Origin: G963662675 sp963662675
Lineage (GTDB): Bacteria > Bacteroidota > Bacteroidia > Bacteroidales > Prolixibacteraceae
Reading direction: 5' to 3'
NCBI GenBank assembly: GCA_963662675.2
Contig: CAXXHP010000002.1
Span: 248,001-312,000, forward strand
Length of the DNA stretch: 64,000 bases
Shown: piece after piece, positions 53,381 to 63,031 of the stretch
Layout of the letters: each line of letters opens with the position of its first letter
Numbering within the stretch: the stretch's first letter is position 1
Translations under genes and position numbers: made by a program
Notes under the pieces: model-generated
The model's input: only the letters and a program-made list of their open reading frames with translations
Database searches by the model: none
Told to the model about the DNA's origin: nothing

Positions 53381-54193
53381 ATGAAAACAAGAGATTATCG
53401 ATTAAAAGGAATGTTTATTGTTGCTGCAATAGTGTTCACGATCACATCTTGTAATAAGAAGGATGATGTTGTGAAGGAAGAAGTTAGCGCAGAAACTGTT
53501 GATTTGGTCACTGAAAATGCCATGACTGAATTGATAGAAGAAGAAATTGACGCAAGTATAAATGTGGCAATTTCATATTTTGACCAACTTACCCTTGGAT
53601 TAAAGTCGGCAGCAGTTGAAGAAGAGTGTGCTGTTATTACAATTAGCCCTTCGGATAACACTTTCCCAAAAACCATTACCATCGATTTTGGTGAAGGGTG
53701 TGAAAGTATAACCGGAATTATTCGTTCAGGCTCTATGACAATTACCCTGTCGGATACTATTCGCAATATGGAAGCTGAATATTCGGTAGTGTTTGAGAAT
53801 TATACCGTTAATGACTATGCTGTGTCCGGGACAAAATCAGTTGTCAATTCTGGGACCGAAACTTCAATGTCTTTTACTGAGGAAACACATTTGGAGATTA
53901 CTACGCCTGATGAGGTGGTCATTACTAAGGACAAATACATTACCCGTGATTGGATTGAAGGATCAGATACTTTTATGATGCTTGATGATGTATTTCTGAT
54001 TTCAGGTTATGCAGACGTTAGCACTTCGGCCGGAGATTCATATTCTTACACAATCATTGAGCCGTTGAAAGTTTCACGAATATGTCCTAATATCTTAGAA
54101 GGTATTATTGAGCTCACCTATAGTGGTACTGATAATACAATTACAATTGATTATGGCGATGGAGAATGCGATTGGGATTTTGATATTTCCTAA
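53381..54193 (+). CDS. Hypothetical lipoprotein
   Basis: 270 aa from the ATG at 53381. A lipobox FTITSCNKKD follows a hydrophobic N-terminus. The rest has repeated glycine/threonine-rich strands (VITKDKYITRDW, TITIDYGDGECDW) and two cysteines in the mature part. No domain was recognised. A secreted surface lipoprotein is likely; nothing in the context gives a function. Followed by a terminator. Confidence 0.7.
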   Translation: MKTRDYRLKGMFIVAAIVFTITSCNKKDDVVKEEVSAETVDLVTENAMTELIEEEIDASINVAISYFDQLTLGLKSAAVEEECAVITISPSDNTFPKTITIDFGEGCESITGIIRSGSMTITLSDTIRNMEAEYSVVFENYTVNDYAVSGTKSVVNSGTETSMSFTEETHLEITTPDEVVITKDKYITRDWIEGSDTFMMLDDVFLISGYADVSTSAGDSYSYTIIEPLKVSRICPNILEGIIELTYSGTDNTITIDYGDGECDWDFDIS

Positions 54194-54240
54194 GCTTTCA
54201 GGTTGAAAACACCTAAATAAGAGAAATATTAGTTTATATT

Positions 54241-54279
54241 ATCAGGGTTTTACGAAAAGTGAAATCCTGATTTTTTTTA
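54241..54279 (+). terminator. Intrinsic terminator of the lipoprotein gene
   Basis: ATCAGGGTTT (54241-54250) pairs with AAATCCTGAT (54262-54271), one G-U, followed by eight T residues. Confidence 0.85.
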
Positions 54280-54380
54280 GTTGTAGGATAGAAAGGGATG
54301 AAGTTGTTAATATTTCAAAATGAATAAACATTGAAGATGTAACTTCTGTTTCCCTGACATAATAATACTAAACAGATACT

Positions 54381-55574
54381 ATGTTCGGACTTCCCAAGAA
54401 TGTTTGGCTTTTAACTTTCTCACAAGCACTTTTTTTATCGGTAAGCTCATTGGTTGTTTTTGCAGGTGGCTTGGTTGGTACTCAGCTTGCACCTATCGAG
54501 AACCTTGCCACCCTGCCGGTAGCAAGTATTGTTATTGGTACGGCATTAACCATTCCTCCGGTAAATCTTTTGATGAAGTTTGTAGGTCGGCGAAAGGCAT
54601 TTTTTATTCTTGCCCTTTTTTCAATTTTGGTAGCATTCTTTGCAAGTTATGCAATCTCCATCAGTAGTTTCTATCTTTTTTGTCTGAGTACATTTCTATT
54701 GGGTACAACATACTCCACGGTTTTGCAATTTCGTTTTGCGGCCATGGAAAGTGTTAATAAGGAGTTACTCCCCAAAGCAGCCTCAATGGTTTTGGTTGGT
54801 GGTATAGCCGCTGCGTTTCTTGGTCCTGAAATTGCCGTATTGGGAAAAGACTTGTTGTCTGTTGAATATGCGGGTTCATTTATTCTACTTGCTGCCTTAT
54901 TTGCTGTAGGGATTATTTTTTTGGTAGGGTTTAAAACACCTGTCTTTAAAGCAGAAGAGGTTAAAGAGGAGTCACAGCGACCATTGATAGAAATTGTGAA
55001 GCAACCAACTTTTTGGATAGCAATGCTGAGTGCTACTATTGGTTATGCAGTAATGAGTTTTATTATGACAGCCACTCCGGTAAGTATGCATGTAATGGAT
55101 GGTCACGCCTTGGGGCATACAAAATGGGTAGTGCAAAGTCATATAATAGCCATGTTCTTGCCTTCTCTATTCACCGCTTGGATTATTAAAAAGATAGGGA
55201 TTTACAGGATGATGATTGGTGGCCTTATTATTTATTTGCTTTGTATTGGAGTTGCCTTTATGTCACAAAACCTGAGTAATTATTGGATTTCACTCGTGTT
55301 ATTGGGTGTGGGCTGGAATTTTCTTTTTATTGGGGGAACAACTTTATTGCCGCAATCATACCGTCCAAATGAACGGTTTAAAGTTCAGGCATTGAACGAC
55401 TTCGTTATTTTTGGCATTCAGGCCATTGCTTCGCTTTCGGCAGGATGGTTTATTTATGCGGTGGGTTGGAACATGTTATTGCTTGTTAACCTACCATTTA
55501 TATTCTTTCTGCTGGTGATACTTACGATTCGTTGGCGCAAAGTAAGAAAGGAAGTTAATGTAGTCGCGAAATAA
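54381..55574 (+). CDS. Major facilitator superfamily transporter
   Basis: 397 aa with 12 predicted membrane helices and the loop motif FVGRRKAFF after helix 2. GYAVMSFIMTATPVSMHVMDGHALGHTKWVVQSH and PQSYRPNERFKVQALNDF are recognisable MFS segments of an uncharacterised, YbjJ/DHA1-like bacterial group. Substrate not predictable. Single gene, convergent with the epimerase. Confidence 0.88.
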   Translation: MFGLPKNVWLLTFSQALFLSVSSLVVFAGGLVGTQLAPIENLATLPVASIVIGTALTIPPVNLLMKFVGRRKAFFILALFSILVAFFASYAISISSFYLFCLSTFLLGTTYSTVLQFRFAAMESVNKELLPKAASMVLVGGIAAAFLGPEIAVLGKDLLSVEYAGSFILLAALFAVGIIFLVGFKTPVFKAEEVKEESQRPLIEIVKQPTFWIAMLSATIGYAVMSFIMTATPVSMHVMDGHALGHTKWVVQSHIIAMFLPSLFTAWIIKKIGIYRMMIGGLIIYLLCIGVAFMSQNLSNYWISLVLLGVGWNFLFIGGTTLLPQSYRPNERFKVQALNDFVIFGIQAIASLSAGWFIYAVGWNMLLLVNLPFIFFLLVILTIRWRKVRKEVNVVAK

Positions 55575-55583
55575 ACTTTAATT

Positions 55584-56606
55584 TTAGCTGATATCTTTTA
55601 AAAAAAGCTGGGCAATATCATGAATTGTTGCATCGAGGCTCCGATAATTAAAATTAATTGTTTGTGTGATTTTTGTGCCATTGTACCTGTTAATATTGTT
55701 TGTGCCCGTTACAGTATCTCTGGTAATTATTGGTCTTTTGCCGGAAAAGAAACTGGCAAGTCTGGCTGATCGCCAGGCAATCTGCAAAATCATATCTGAA
55801 GCAAATGTTTTTGGCCTTGGTTTCTTAAGCGCATCAGCAATTTTATTGAAAAACTCCTGATAGCTCATATTTCCGGCATTCAGGATAAATCGGTGGTTTT
55901 TGGTGTTTTCAAATTGAGTTTGATCCATTAGCTGAGTCATGGCCGATGCTACATCCCTTATATCTACAAAACCAGTTTCTCCTTTTGTGTAATATTTCAG
56001 ACCCTTCCATATCGATTGAAATAATTTTGGGCTACCAATGTCCCAGTTTCCGGGACCCAAAATGATGGATGGGTTTACGATGACAGCATCCAGTCCTTCT
56101 TCAATACCACGCCAAACTTCCATTTCTGAGAAGAACTTGCTTAGACTGTATGATGATTTTTGTTTGGAAGGTGTCCAGTAGGTTTCCTCATTTATCTCTG
56201 TCCCATCCTGCGTTTTTCCTAAGGCAGCTATTGAGCTAACGTGACAAAACTTTTTCACCTGATTATGCAATGCTGCATTTATTAGGTTTGCTGTTCCCTT
56301 TACATTGTTGTTGAGCATGCTATCGTGGTCGTTCGAATGAAAAGAAACCATTGCTGCACAATGATATATTTCCTCAACACCGGGTAGCAAATCTTTAAGA
56401 CTATAGAAATCGAGAATATTACCTTCTACCCATTCAATTTTGTCAAATAATTTTTCCGGTTTGGTAGAATAATAGGAGAAAACTTTACTCACCAATTTTA
56501 AGTTGCTTGTTGGGCGCTTTAAGGCACGCACATGCTGTCCTGATTTTACCAAATCGAATAAAACGTGTGAGCCAACTAAACCTGTACCTCCGGTTACAAA
56601 AATCAT
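55584..56606 (-). CDS. NAD-dependent epimerase/dehydratase family protein
   Basis: 340 aa. Rossmann FVTGGTGLVGSHVLFDLVKSG, then VEEIYHCAAMVSFHSND, catalytic serine in HVSSIAALG and YxxxK in SSYSLSKFFSEME, and VNPSIILGPGNW. An extended SDR of the dihydroflavonol-reductase/cholesterol-dehydrogenase-like type. Substrate unknown. Confidence 0.9.
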   Translation of the reverse strand: MIFVTGGTGLVGSHVLFDLVKSGQHVRALKRPTSNLKLVSKVFSYYSTKPEKLFDKIEWVEGNILDFYSLKDLLPGVEEIYHCAAMVSFHSNDHDSMLNNNVKGTANLINAALHNQVKKFCHVSSIAALGKTQDGTEINEETYWTPSKQKSSYSLSKFFSEMEVWRGIEEGLDAVIVNPSIILGPGNWDIGSPKLFQSIWKGLKYYTKGETGFVDIRDVASAMTQLMDQTQFENTKNHRFILNAGNMSYQEFFNKIADALKKPRPKTFASDMILQIAWRSARLASFFSGKRPIITRDTVTGTNNINRYNGTKITQTINFNYRSLDATIHDIAQLFLKDIS

Positions 56607-56750
56607 AAAGTGCCTCCAATTTTTCTTTTGGTAGAATGAGAACTTAGAAAAGTGAATAGCCTATTAAGTATTGAATGATAGATCATGGCATAAAAATACA
56701 AAGTCTTTCATACTTAGATGATACTTTGGCTGTACTTCTATTTGAGCTGT

Positions 56751-57233
56751 TTACTTTTTCCATGGAGTTTCTGCTTTGGCTCCAAGTTCTCTGGCCGAAA
56801 TGTTTTCAATTTTTACCCGCATAATGCCAACATTGAGAATGGCAGGTCGGTTGAATTTGAATTCACGACTGCTGTATTGGGCCATCGTGCTTTGCATCAG
56901 TCGGTATTTTTCATCATAGTCCTCAATAAAATCAACAGAACCTTCAACATTTACCGACTTTGATTTTACGCGGTAGCTACAACCAACACTTTCATCTTGC
57001 CAGGCAAGTTCTTCACCCAAAGTCCAGTTAATGCAAACGCGTGGATTTTTCTTTAAGGTGTCCCACATACGTCCACTCTGTGCTGAGTGAAGAATGATTG
57101 TGTCTCCCTCCAGTGCAAAATTCATAGGGAGCACATACGGCAGCCCATTATCGCTCATGGCTACGTAACAGGTTTTGCAGGCGCGTATCACTGCATCAAT
57201 TTCTCCTCGGTCTGAAATGTTATAAGTTCTCAT
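56751..57233 (-). CDS. Pyridoxamine 5'-phosphate oxidase-family protein (NimA-like)
   Basis: 160 aa. ISDRGEIDAVIRACKTCYVAMSDNGLPYVLPMNF and IILHSAQSGRMWDTLKKNPRVCINW match FMN-binding split-barrel proteins of the PNPOx/NimA-like group, which include nitroimidazole reductases. It binds a flavin or heme; activity unknown. Begins 9 bp after the dnaG gene on the same strand. Confidence 0.85.
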   Translation of the reverse strand: MRTYNISDRGEIDAVIRACKTCYVAMSDNGLPYVLPMNFALEGDTIILHSAQSGRMWDTLKKNPRVCINWTLGEELAWQDESVGCSYRVKSKSVNVEGSVDFIEDYDEKYRLMQSTMAQYSSREFKFNRPAILNVGIMRVKIENISARELGAKAETPWKK

Positions 57234-57242
57234 GGTGTATTT

Positions 57243-59186
57243 TTAGCTAATGGTGCGGTTACCCAATTGGTTGGACAGATTTTTTTCTACCTTTTTTAAG
57301 TTGAGATATTGGTTTTGAAACTCCATAACATCTTCATTACTGCCTGATTCTGAAGCTTCAAAAATATTCGATTCCAGATCTTTTAGCATGTTCTTTACCT
57401 TGCGGAGTTTATACTCCTGAACAATTTTGGGTACTATCAAATCCAAGATTTCATCTTCTGATTCAATGAAGGCACCACCTTTTCTCCAGACCTTGCTTTC
57501 CACATATTTTTCGGCAATAAGGTGGGTCGCAAGCTGACTAATTAGAGGGTCGTTATGGTGTAAAAAGAATTGTTCGGGTTTGAATGTACTATTTTCAAGA
57601 TTGTCAATAAATAAATCGATCATCTTATTGATCACTTCATTGTCTGAGCGCAAGTCATCATTTTCAATTTCTTGTAAAACAAATTGCCCAACAGATACAC
57701 TAATTTTTGATTCCGGAACATCCCCTTCAACTTCAAACACTTCATGGTGAAAATATTTAAGAAGGATGCGAATGATTTCTCGTTCTTCTATTTCACAAAG
57801 GTTTTTTACCTGTTCTGTTTTTGGAATTTGGATTGGTGCCTGTCGGCTTTGTTCCCGAAATCTGGTTTTCTGAATGTCTTCAGATTGACGGAATTGGATC
57901 TTCCTGACTTCGGTATATAGAAGTTCCTCATTTACGTTCATCAGCCTGCTACATTCCTGAATGTACACCGAGCGTGTAATGGTGTCGGAAACCATTGAAA
58001 TGGAGCGAACAATGTCGTTTATGAGTTGTGCCCTGCCAACGGGATCGTTCACAGTGCTCTTCATTAAAAGTTGTGTTTTAAAACGGATGAAATCGGTTTC
58101 GTGCTCGGTGACGTATGCCTGAAGTTGGCTTGAACTCATTGATTTTGAAAAGGAGTCGGGGTCTTCACCCTCCGGTAAGAGCAATACTTTTACATTCATT
58201 CCTTCTTCCAGAACCAAATCAATTCCCCGTAATGATGCCTTAATTCCGGCTGCATCGCCATCGTAAATAATGGTAATGTTGTGTGAAAAGCGTTTTACAA
58301 GCCGAATTTGGTCAGGCGTTAAAGCGGTGCCTGATGAGGCTACCACATTCTCAATACCGGCCTGATTCAATGCGATTACATCGGTGTAGCCTTCAACCAA
58401 ATAACATTTGTCAAGTCTGGTAATATCACGTTTAGCCTGATATATTCCATATAACACCCGGCTTTTGTGATAAATGTCTGACTCGGGCGAGTTGAGGTAT
58501 TTGGCAATTTTCTTATCATTTTTTAAGGTACGTCCACCAAAGGCAATTACGCGCCCTGCAATGTTATGAATGGGAAACATTACGCGTCCTCCAAAACGGT
58601 CGCGCACCCAATCGTCGCGTTTAATGGTAAGCCCTGTTTTTTCAAGGTATTCCATTTTATAGCCTTCCTTTTGTGCACTTTGGGTGAAGGTGTCTTTTCC
58701 GTCAGGACAAAAACCCAGTTCAAATTTCTTAATGATTTCGTCACGTATTCCACGCTCCCGAAGATAGCTCAGTCCAATGGTGCGACCTTCGTTTTCATCC
58801 CATAAGTAACGGGAGAAATATTTCTGGGCAAAGGATGAAACAATCATCATGCTTTCCCGCTCATCTTTTAGCTGCTTTTGCTCGGGGCTTTCTTCTTCAT
58901 CTTTAACATCGATGTTGTATTTTTTTGCCAGCCACTTTAACGCTTCAGGGTAAGAGAGCGACTCGTGTTCCATGACGAAATTGACGGAGTTCCCTCCTTT
59001 TCCACAACCGAAACATTTAAAAATGCCTTTGGCCGGTGACACGGTAAACGAGGGTGTTTTCTCGTTGTGAAAAGGACACAGGCCTAGCATGTTAACCCCG
59101 CGTTTTCTAAGGGTTACAAACTCTGAAACTACATCGGAAATCTCTGCGGCATCAAATATCCGGTCTATGGTGGCTTGATCTATCAT
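57243..59186 (-). CDS. dnaG: DNA primase
   Basis: 647 aa. N-terminal CHC2 zinc finger (LCPFHNEKTPSFTVSPAKG and FKCFGCGKGG), then the catalytic core and TOPRIM domain (VEGYTDVIALNQAGI, IIYDGDAAGIKASLRG). The last ~200 residues are the helicase-interaction domain. It lays RNA primers for the replisome. Start ATG at 59184-59186; stands as its own gene next to the PNPOx gene. Confidence 0.96.
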   Translation of the reverse strand: MIDQATIDRIFDAAEISDVVSEFVTLRKRGVNMLGLCPFHNEKTPSFTVSPAKGIFKCFGCGKGGNSVNFVMEHESLSYPEALKWLAKKYNIDVKDEEESPEQKQLKDERESMMIVSSFAQKYFSRYLWDENEGRTIGLSYLRERGIRDEIIKKFELGFCPDGKDTFTQSAQKEGYKMEYLEKTGLTIKRDDWVRDRFGGRVMFPIHNIAGRVIAFGGRTLKNDKKIAKYLNSPESDIYHKSRVLYGIYQAKRDITRLDKCYLVEGYTDVIALNQAGIENVVASSGTALTPDQIRLVKRFSHNITIIYDGDAAGIKASLRGIDLVLEEGMNVKVLLLPEGEDPDSFSKSMSSSQLQAYVTEHETDFIRFKTQLLMKSTVNDPVGRAQLINDIVRSISMVSDTITRSVYIQECSRLMNVNEELLYTEVRKIQFRQSEDIQKTRFREQSRQAPIQIPKTEQVKNLCEIEEREIIRILLKYFHHEVFEVEGDVPESKISVSVGQFVLQEIENDDLRSDNEVINKMIDLFIDNLENSTFKPEQFFLHHNDPLISQLATHLIAEKYVESKVWRKGGAFIESEDEILDLIVPKIVQEYKLRKVKNMLKDLESNIFEASESGSNEDVMEFQNQYLNLKKVEKNLSNQLGNRTIS

Positions 59187-59324
59187 CTTTCACAAAAGTA
59201 GAAAAATTTAGGAGTTGTCAGGAAGAGAAAATGAAAGGGGACTTTCTTTATTTAAAGAAATGGCAATCAACAAATTTTATGCTCTGCTATTTCAATGAGG
59301 ATCATGGACTCTTGGGAAATAGAA

Positions 59325-59359
59325 ATTAAAAAGGCACAAATCAGAGATCTGTACCTTTT
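59325..59359 (-). terminator. Intrinsic terminator of the TonB receptor gene
   Basis: AAAAGGCACAAATC (59329-59342) pairs with GATCTGTACCTTTT (59346-59359), with G-U pairs, loop of 3 nt; on the minus strand it continues into a T-rich tail. Confidence 0.75.
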
Positions 59360-59384
59360 CAATTATAATAAACCGTGTTATGGG

Positions 59385-61736
59385 TTACAGTATGTTTCCA
59401 AGTTTTATCCCAAGATAGAATGTGCGGGGAGCCAAAGGTCCATAGATGTAGCCCGGATCTCTGTCAATTCCAAAATCGAAATCATCTTGGTACGAATCAA
59501 AAATATTCTTTATTCCACCATATAGTTGAAATGACAGTTCGTCTGTCATCTTAAAATCGTGACTAAGCTTTATCCCAAGGTCAAAGAAATTATCTGAAGA
59601 GTTGAGTTGTCCTACATCTGGATCTTGGAGTGTATTCCCAAAATATGGGATCAACATTTGTCCGGTATAGTTTCCGGTTAATGACGTTTTAAATATGCTA
59701 TTGGGAGAATATGTCATCGTGATGTATCCATATCTTTCTGGAGTACGGAAAAATCGTTTTTCGTTGAATTCCTGAGGTGATTCGTATTCACTTTTTTGAA
59801 ATGTAAAACCCGATTGCCAAGAAAGTTGTGATTTGACAGAGGCGTTAAGTTCGATGTTAATACCTTGCACAATTGCCCCATCTTCTGCATTTGTACGGAT
59901 GTAAACCACGTTTCCCTCACTATCAGCTTCTCCGTATTCGTTAACAAACGGATTGTCGAGTTTGGTGTAAAATGATTCGGCCAGTAATTGGATCTGCCAG
60001 TTGTCAAACGTTTTTGAGTAATCAAGGGAGAGTGTATAGCTAATGGATGTTTCTTGTTTTAGGTTGAGGCTATTTTCATGAGTGACCCTGCGAGCCCCAG
60101 ATGTTTCAATATGTAAATCCTCATCGAATATCTGGGGGCTTCTGTATCCTTGGGCGAGGCTTGCACGAAGTTGTAGGTCATTGAAAATATCATATAGGAA
60201 ACTAACACGAGGGCTAAATACATCACCTGATATTGTTTCTCCATTCTCCTGATTATCCTTTACGTCATAATGTTCTGCTCGCAATCCTAACGAAAGACGG
60301 AATTTATTGGCGACCCATTCATTCTGAGCAAAGAACCCATATGTATTCTTTGTTTGGTCTGCTACTGTGGTATTATTGACATGCTCCATGGTTTCAATGT
60401 CGAGGTAGCCCGGTTTTGTATCTTTTAACGTATTGCTGTTCATCTCCATCCCTATAACCAGTTCTGATGGAAGAAACAGAAACTTTTCTACATCCTTATG
60501 CAGCTGGCCTCCTGCTGTGAATGAGAAATCTTCGGTTTCACCATATGCTGAAAGGTCTTGCTCTGCTCCATAATATGAATCTCTGTTTACTGTTTGAAAT
60601 GCAGAATAGAAGCTTAGTTTATCATGATCCTTCATGAGTTTATCAAAGGTTATACTAGTAGAGTTTATTTGATGGTCCACAGCTTCAGAAATTCTAGCTT
60701 CGTGGTTGGGTTTATCAAAATCATTCCCTCCACGTCTTGACTCGTTAATGAGGAAATAGTCAATGTTTAGTTTAGAACGTGTTCCAACTTTTTGAAAAAG
60801 GCTAAGCCCTAGGGTACTGTTATTAATTTCTGATATTTCGGAAAAACCGTCTCCATTTGCGTCATATGGATCGCGTTTGCGGTGAAAGCCGTAAAAGCTC
60901 AGTCCTGATTTGTAATCATCGCTAACAATTGAGCCGTTCATATTTAAATTATAATCTGGAACACCATTTTTGCCTATTACTGACATTGATGAACCAACAG
61001 TATACGAGTTAGTTACCGGTTCTTTGGTGATCAAATTAATTGTTCCGGCAATGGCATTTCCTCCAAATAAAGCAGATCCCCCACCTCTAACGACCTCTAT
61101 TCGGTCAATCATATTAGAAGGGATTAATTCCAGTCCATATACACCAGCTAGTCCGCTAAAAACAGGTCTGCTGTTAATCAATATTTGAGAATAAGGCCCT
61201 TCAAGGCCGTTCATGCGCACTTGGGTGAATCCACAGTTTTGGCAATTATTTTCTAGTCGGACACCGGGTGTAAAATTTAAGCTTTCGCCGAGGGTAACGC
61301 TTTGGGTACGTTCAAATAATTTTGGGCTAATGGTGCTTATAATTGTTGGTGCTTTGCGTCTAGACTTCTCACTGCGGTCTGCAGAAACAACAACTTGCTC
61401 CAACCCGATCATGTCGGGCTCAAGAGTCGCGATAAGCGTAACTTCTTTCCCGTCAATTAAGTCAACTTCGTATTTTGAACTACGGTAACCTACAGCTGAG
61501 AAGACGATTGTTTGTCTTCCTACAGGAACTCCTATTAATTTATAATGTCCGGAAAGATCAGCTACCGTTCCAACAGTTGTCTCTTCAACTGATATCGTTG
61601 CAAAAGGAATATGTTCGTTCCCTGACCTAACGTCTCCAAATAGCATAGTGTCTGGTTTCTTATTGGTTTGGTCTCCTTCTCCAAATGCAAGAATATACAA
61701 ATGAAAAAGAGCAGCCATAAAGAATAATTTTTTCAT
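59385..61736 (-). CDS. TonB-dependent receptor
   Basis: 783 aa from the ATG at 61734-61736, giving the signal peptide MKKLFFMAALFHLYILAFGE; the longer frame to 61835 is not a signal. A CarboxypepD-reg-like domain (LFGDVRSGNEHIPFATISVEETTVGT) is followed by the plug (LGESLNFTPGVRLENNC, RMNGLEGPYSQILINSRPVFSGLAGVYGLELI) and a barrel ending YLGIKLGNIL. The plug has a CQNCG pair of cysteines. It resembles vitamin B12/heme/metal-type receptors. A His-rich membrane protein is encoded upstream. Confidence 0.92.
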   Translation of the reverse strand: MKKLFFMAALFHLYILAFGEGDQTNKKPDTMLFGDVRSGNEHIPFATISVEETTVGTVADLSGHYKLIGVPVGRQTIVFSAVGYRSSKYEVDLIDGKEVTLIATLEPDMIGLEQVVVSADRSEKSRRKAPTIISTISPKLFERTQSVTLGESLNFTPGVRLENNCQNCGFTQVRMNGLEGPYSQILINSRPVFSGLAGVYGLELIPSNMIDRIEVVRGGGSALFGGNAIAGTINLITKEPVTNSYTVGSSMSVIGKNGVPDYNLNMNGSIVSDDYKSGLSFYGFHRKRDPYDANGDGFSEISEINNSTLGLSLFQKVGTRSKLNIDYFLINESRRGGNDFDKPNHEARISEAVDHQINSTSITFDKLMKDHDKLSFYSAFQTVNRDSYYGAEQDLSAYGETEDFSFTAGGQLHKDVEKFLFLPSELVIGMEMNSNTLKDTKPGYLDIETMEHVNNTTVADQTKNTYGFFAQNEWVANKFRLSLGLRAEHYDVKDNQENGETISGDVFSPRVSFLYDIFNDLQLRASLAQGYRSPQIFDEDLHIETSGARRVTHENSLNLKQETSISYTLSLDYSKTFDNWQIQLLAESFYTKLDNPFVNEYGEADSEGNVVYIRTNAEDGAIVQGINIELNASVKSQLSWQSGFTFQKSEYESPQEFNEKRFFRTPERYGYITMTYSPNSIFKTSLTGNYTGQMLIPYFGNTLQDPDVGQLNSSDNFFDLGIKLSHDFKMTDELSFQLYGGIKNIFDSYQDDFDFGIDRDPGYIYGPLAPRTFYLGIKLGNIL

Positions 61737-61898
61737 AGCAGAAAGTGTGTGATTAGCTCCAACTTCGGGAACTTGTTTCGAAATTATGAATTGAGTGAAT
61801 TCAAATCTTCTATGCCAGTTTTGCATATAATTCATCTATTGACGGTGAATATTCAGCCTCATCTCAATAGGAAATTTGTAAAACTTGAAGATTTGTAT

Positions 61899-62264
61899 TT
61901 AGATGTATAAAATAAGGGGAGGACCTCTTAAGAGAGGAGTCTTTATTTGCTTGTTTCTGTAGATTGCTATTGAGACTCCGTCTGATAGATTTTCAGGGGC
62001 AACATTTATTTTTTGTTCAGGGACAGAATCGGCATTGTCAATATAGTCTAAGCAAAATCCATGGAAGTAAGAATAATCTTGTTGACTATGTTGATGTTGC
62101 TGACCGTCTTCCGGGTGATGGTTAAATGGGTGAGAATGTTTGACAATCATGCCATTGGACATGATGTGCACGTGCATATTGAGAATTGAATTTGCCAGTA
62201 ATAATAGGTAGATTGGCAGAATCCATATAACCAGACTTTTTATGTGTTTTTGGAGTGTAAGCAT
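61899..62264 (-). CDS. Small histidine-rich membrane protein
   Basis: 121 aa. One N-terminal hydrophobic helix (SLVIWILPIYLLLLANSIL), then NMHVHIMSNGMIVKHSHPFNHH and HQHSQQDYSYFHGFCLDY, with more than ten histidines in about 60 residues. Similar short proteins with HVH, HAHP motifs precede metal-related TonB receptors in Bacteroidota, as I recall. Metal binding is inferred from the histidines. It is about 160 bp upstream of the receptor on the same strand. Confidence 0.72.
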   Translation of the reverse strand: MLTLQKHIKSLVIWILPIYLLLLANSILNMHVHIMSNGMIVKHSHPFNHHPEDGQQHQHSQQDYSYFHGFCLDYIDNADSVPEQKINVAPENLSDGVSIAIYRNKQIKTPLLRGPPLILYI

Positions 62265-62428
62265 TAGAATAGCAAGGTAAATAAAATATTACTGAACGTA
62301 TTTCGGTTAATTTTTGAACTAGACTTCTTGAAGTATATACCACAAAGTAAGTGTTGTTAAATGATCTCTGGAATACCTATAACTAGTGAAAATTGACCTT
62401 GTGTATCCTTAATAATGGGGATGTTTGC

Positions 62429-63031
62429 TTATTCGGTAAGCTCGTCAAGAGGGATGATCTTTTGAACGACTGCATAAATTGTTAATCCAGAAACAGATTT
62501 GATGCCGGTTTTTTGAGAGATGTTTTTACGGTGGGTGATCACGGTATTGACGCTTATGTTTAGTTTGTCGGCGATTTCCTTGTTGGACATACCCGTTGCC
62601 AAAAGTTTGAGGACGTCGGTTTCTCTTTCGCTCAAAATGTCCTGAGATAAGTTTTGGCTTTGTTGTTTCCCGGGAACTAGCAGCTCTTGAATCGTATTAA
62701 CGATCAGTTCGGGGCTATCAGAAATTGTTATCCGTGCATCGAATGACGATAGCAACTGAGGCTCGTAATAGGCATAGACCAGCCCCACCCAATATGTGCC
62801 AACAAACTGATTCCGTAAGCTCTGGTATAGCTTAATATTATTCTGGATAAGAGATGGATTGATGATAATAACTCTCGGGTTCCATCGTGCATAAAGATGC
62901 TGGAGCTCATCTAGCTGAGTTGCATGAATGGCTTTAACAGAGAACCCAGGTTTTTTATTCAGGATACTTCCCAGTCCTTCTGAGATTATTGATGATGGTT
63001 CTGCAAAAATTATGTTTGAGTTCTTTATCAT
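62429..63031 (-). CDS. LuxR-type regulator with a degenerate receiver
   Basis: 200 aa. Residues 5-118 have the receiver fold, but the phosphoacceptor is Asn58 (VIIINPSLI) and the acidic pocket is reduced to E11 (FAEPSS). The HTH part (DILSERETDVLKLLATGMSNKEIADKLNISVNTVITHRKNI) is intact. It should bind DNA without aspartyl phosphorylation. Its start ATG overlaps the stop of the hemerythrin-like gene (ATGA), so translation is coupled. No histidine kinase is nearby. Confidence 0.85.
   Translation of the reverse strand: MIKNSNIIFAEPSSIISEGLGSILNKKPGFSVKAIHATQLDELQHLYARWNPRVIIINPSLIQNNIKLYQSLRNQFVGTYWVGLVYAYYEPQLLSSFDARITISDSPELIVNTIQELLVPGKQQSQNLSQDILSERETDVLKLLATGMSNKEIADKLNISVNTVITHRKNISQKTGIKSVSGLTIYAVVQKIIPLDELTE

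Noticed and set aside
53163..53390. Minus-strand ORF of 75 codons in the intergenic region
   Set aside because: Rich in Asn, Phe and Ile as expected from AT-rich DNA; no conserved motif or plausible start context.
59295..59525. A 76-codon plus-strand ORF
   Set aside because: It overlaps the end of the TonB receptor gene on the opposite strand and has no family pattern.
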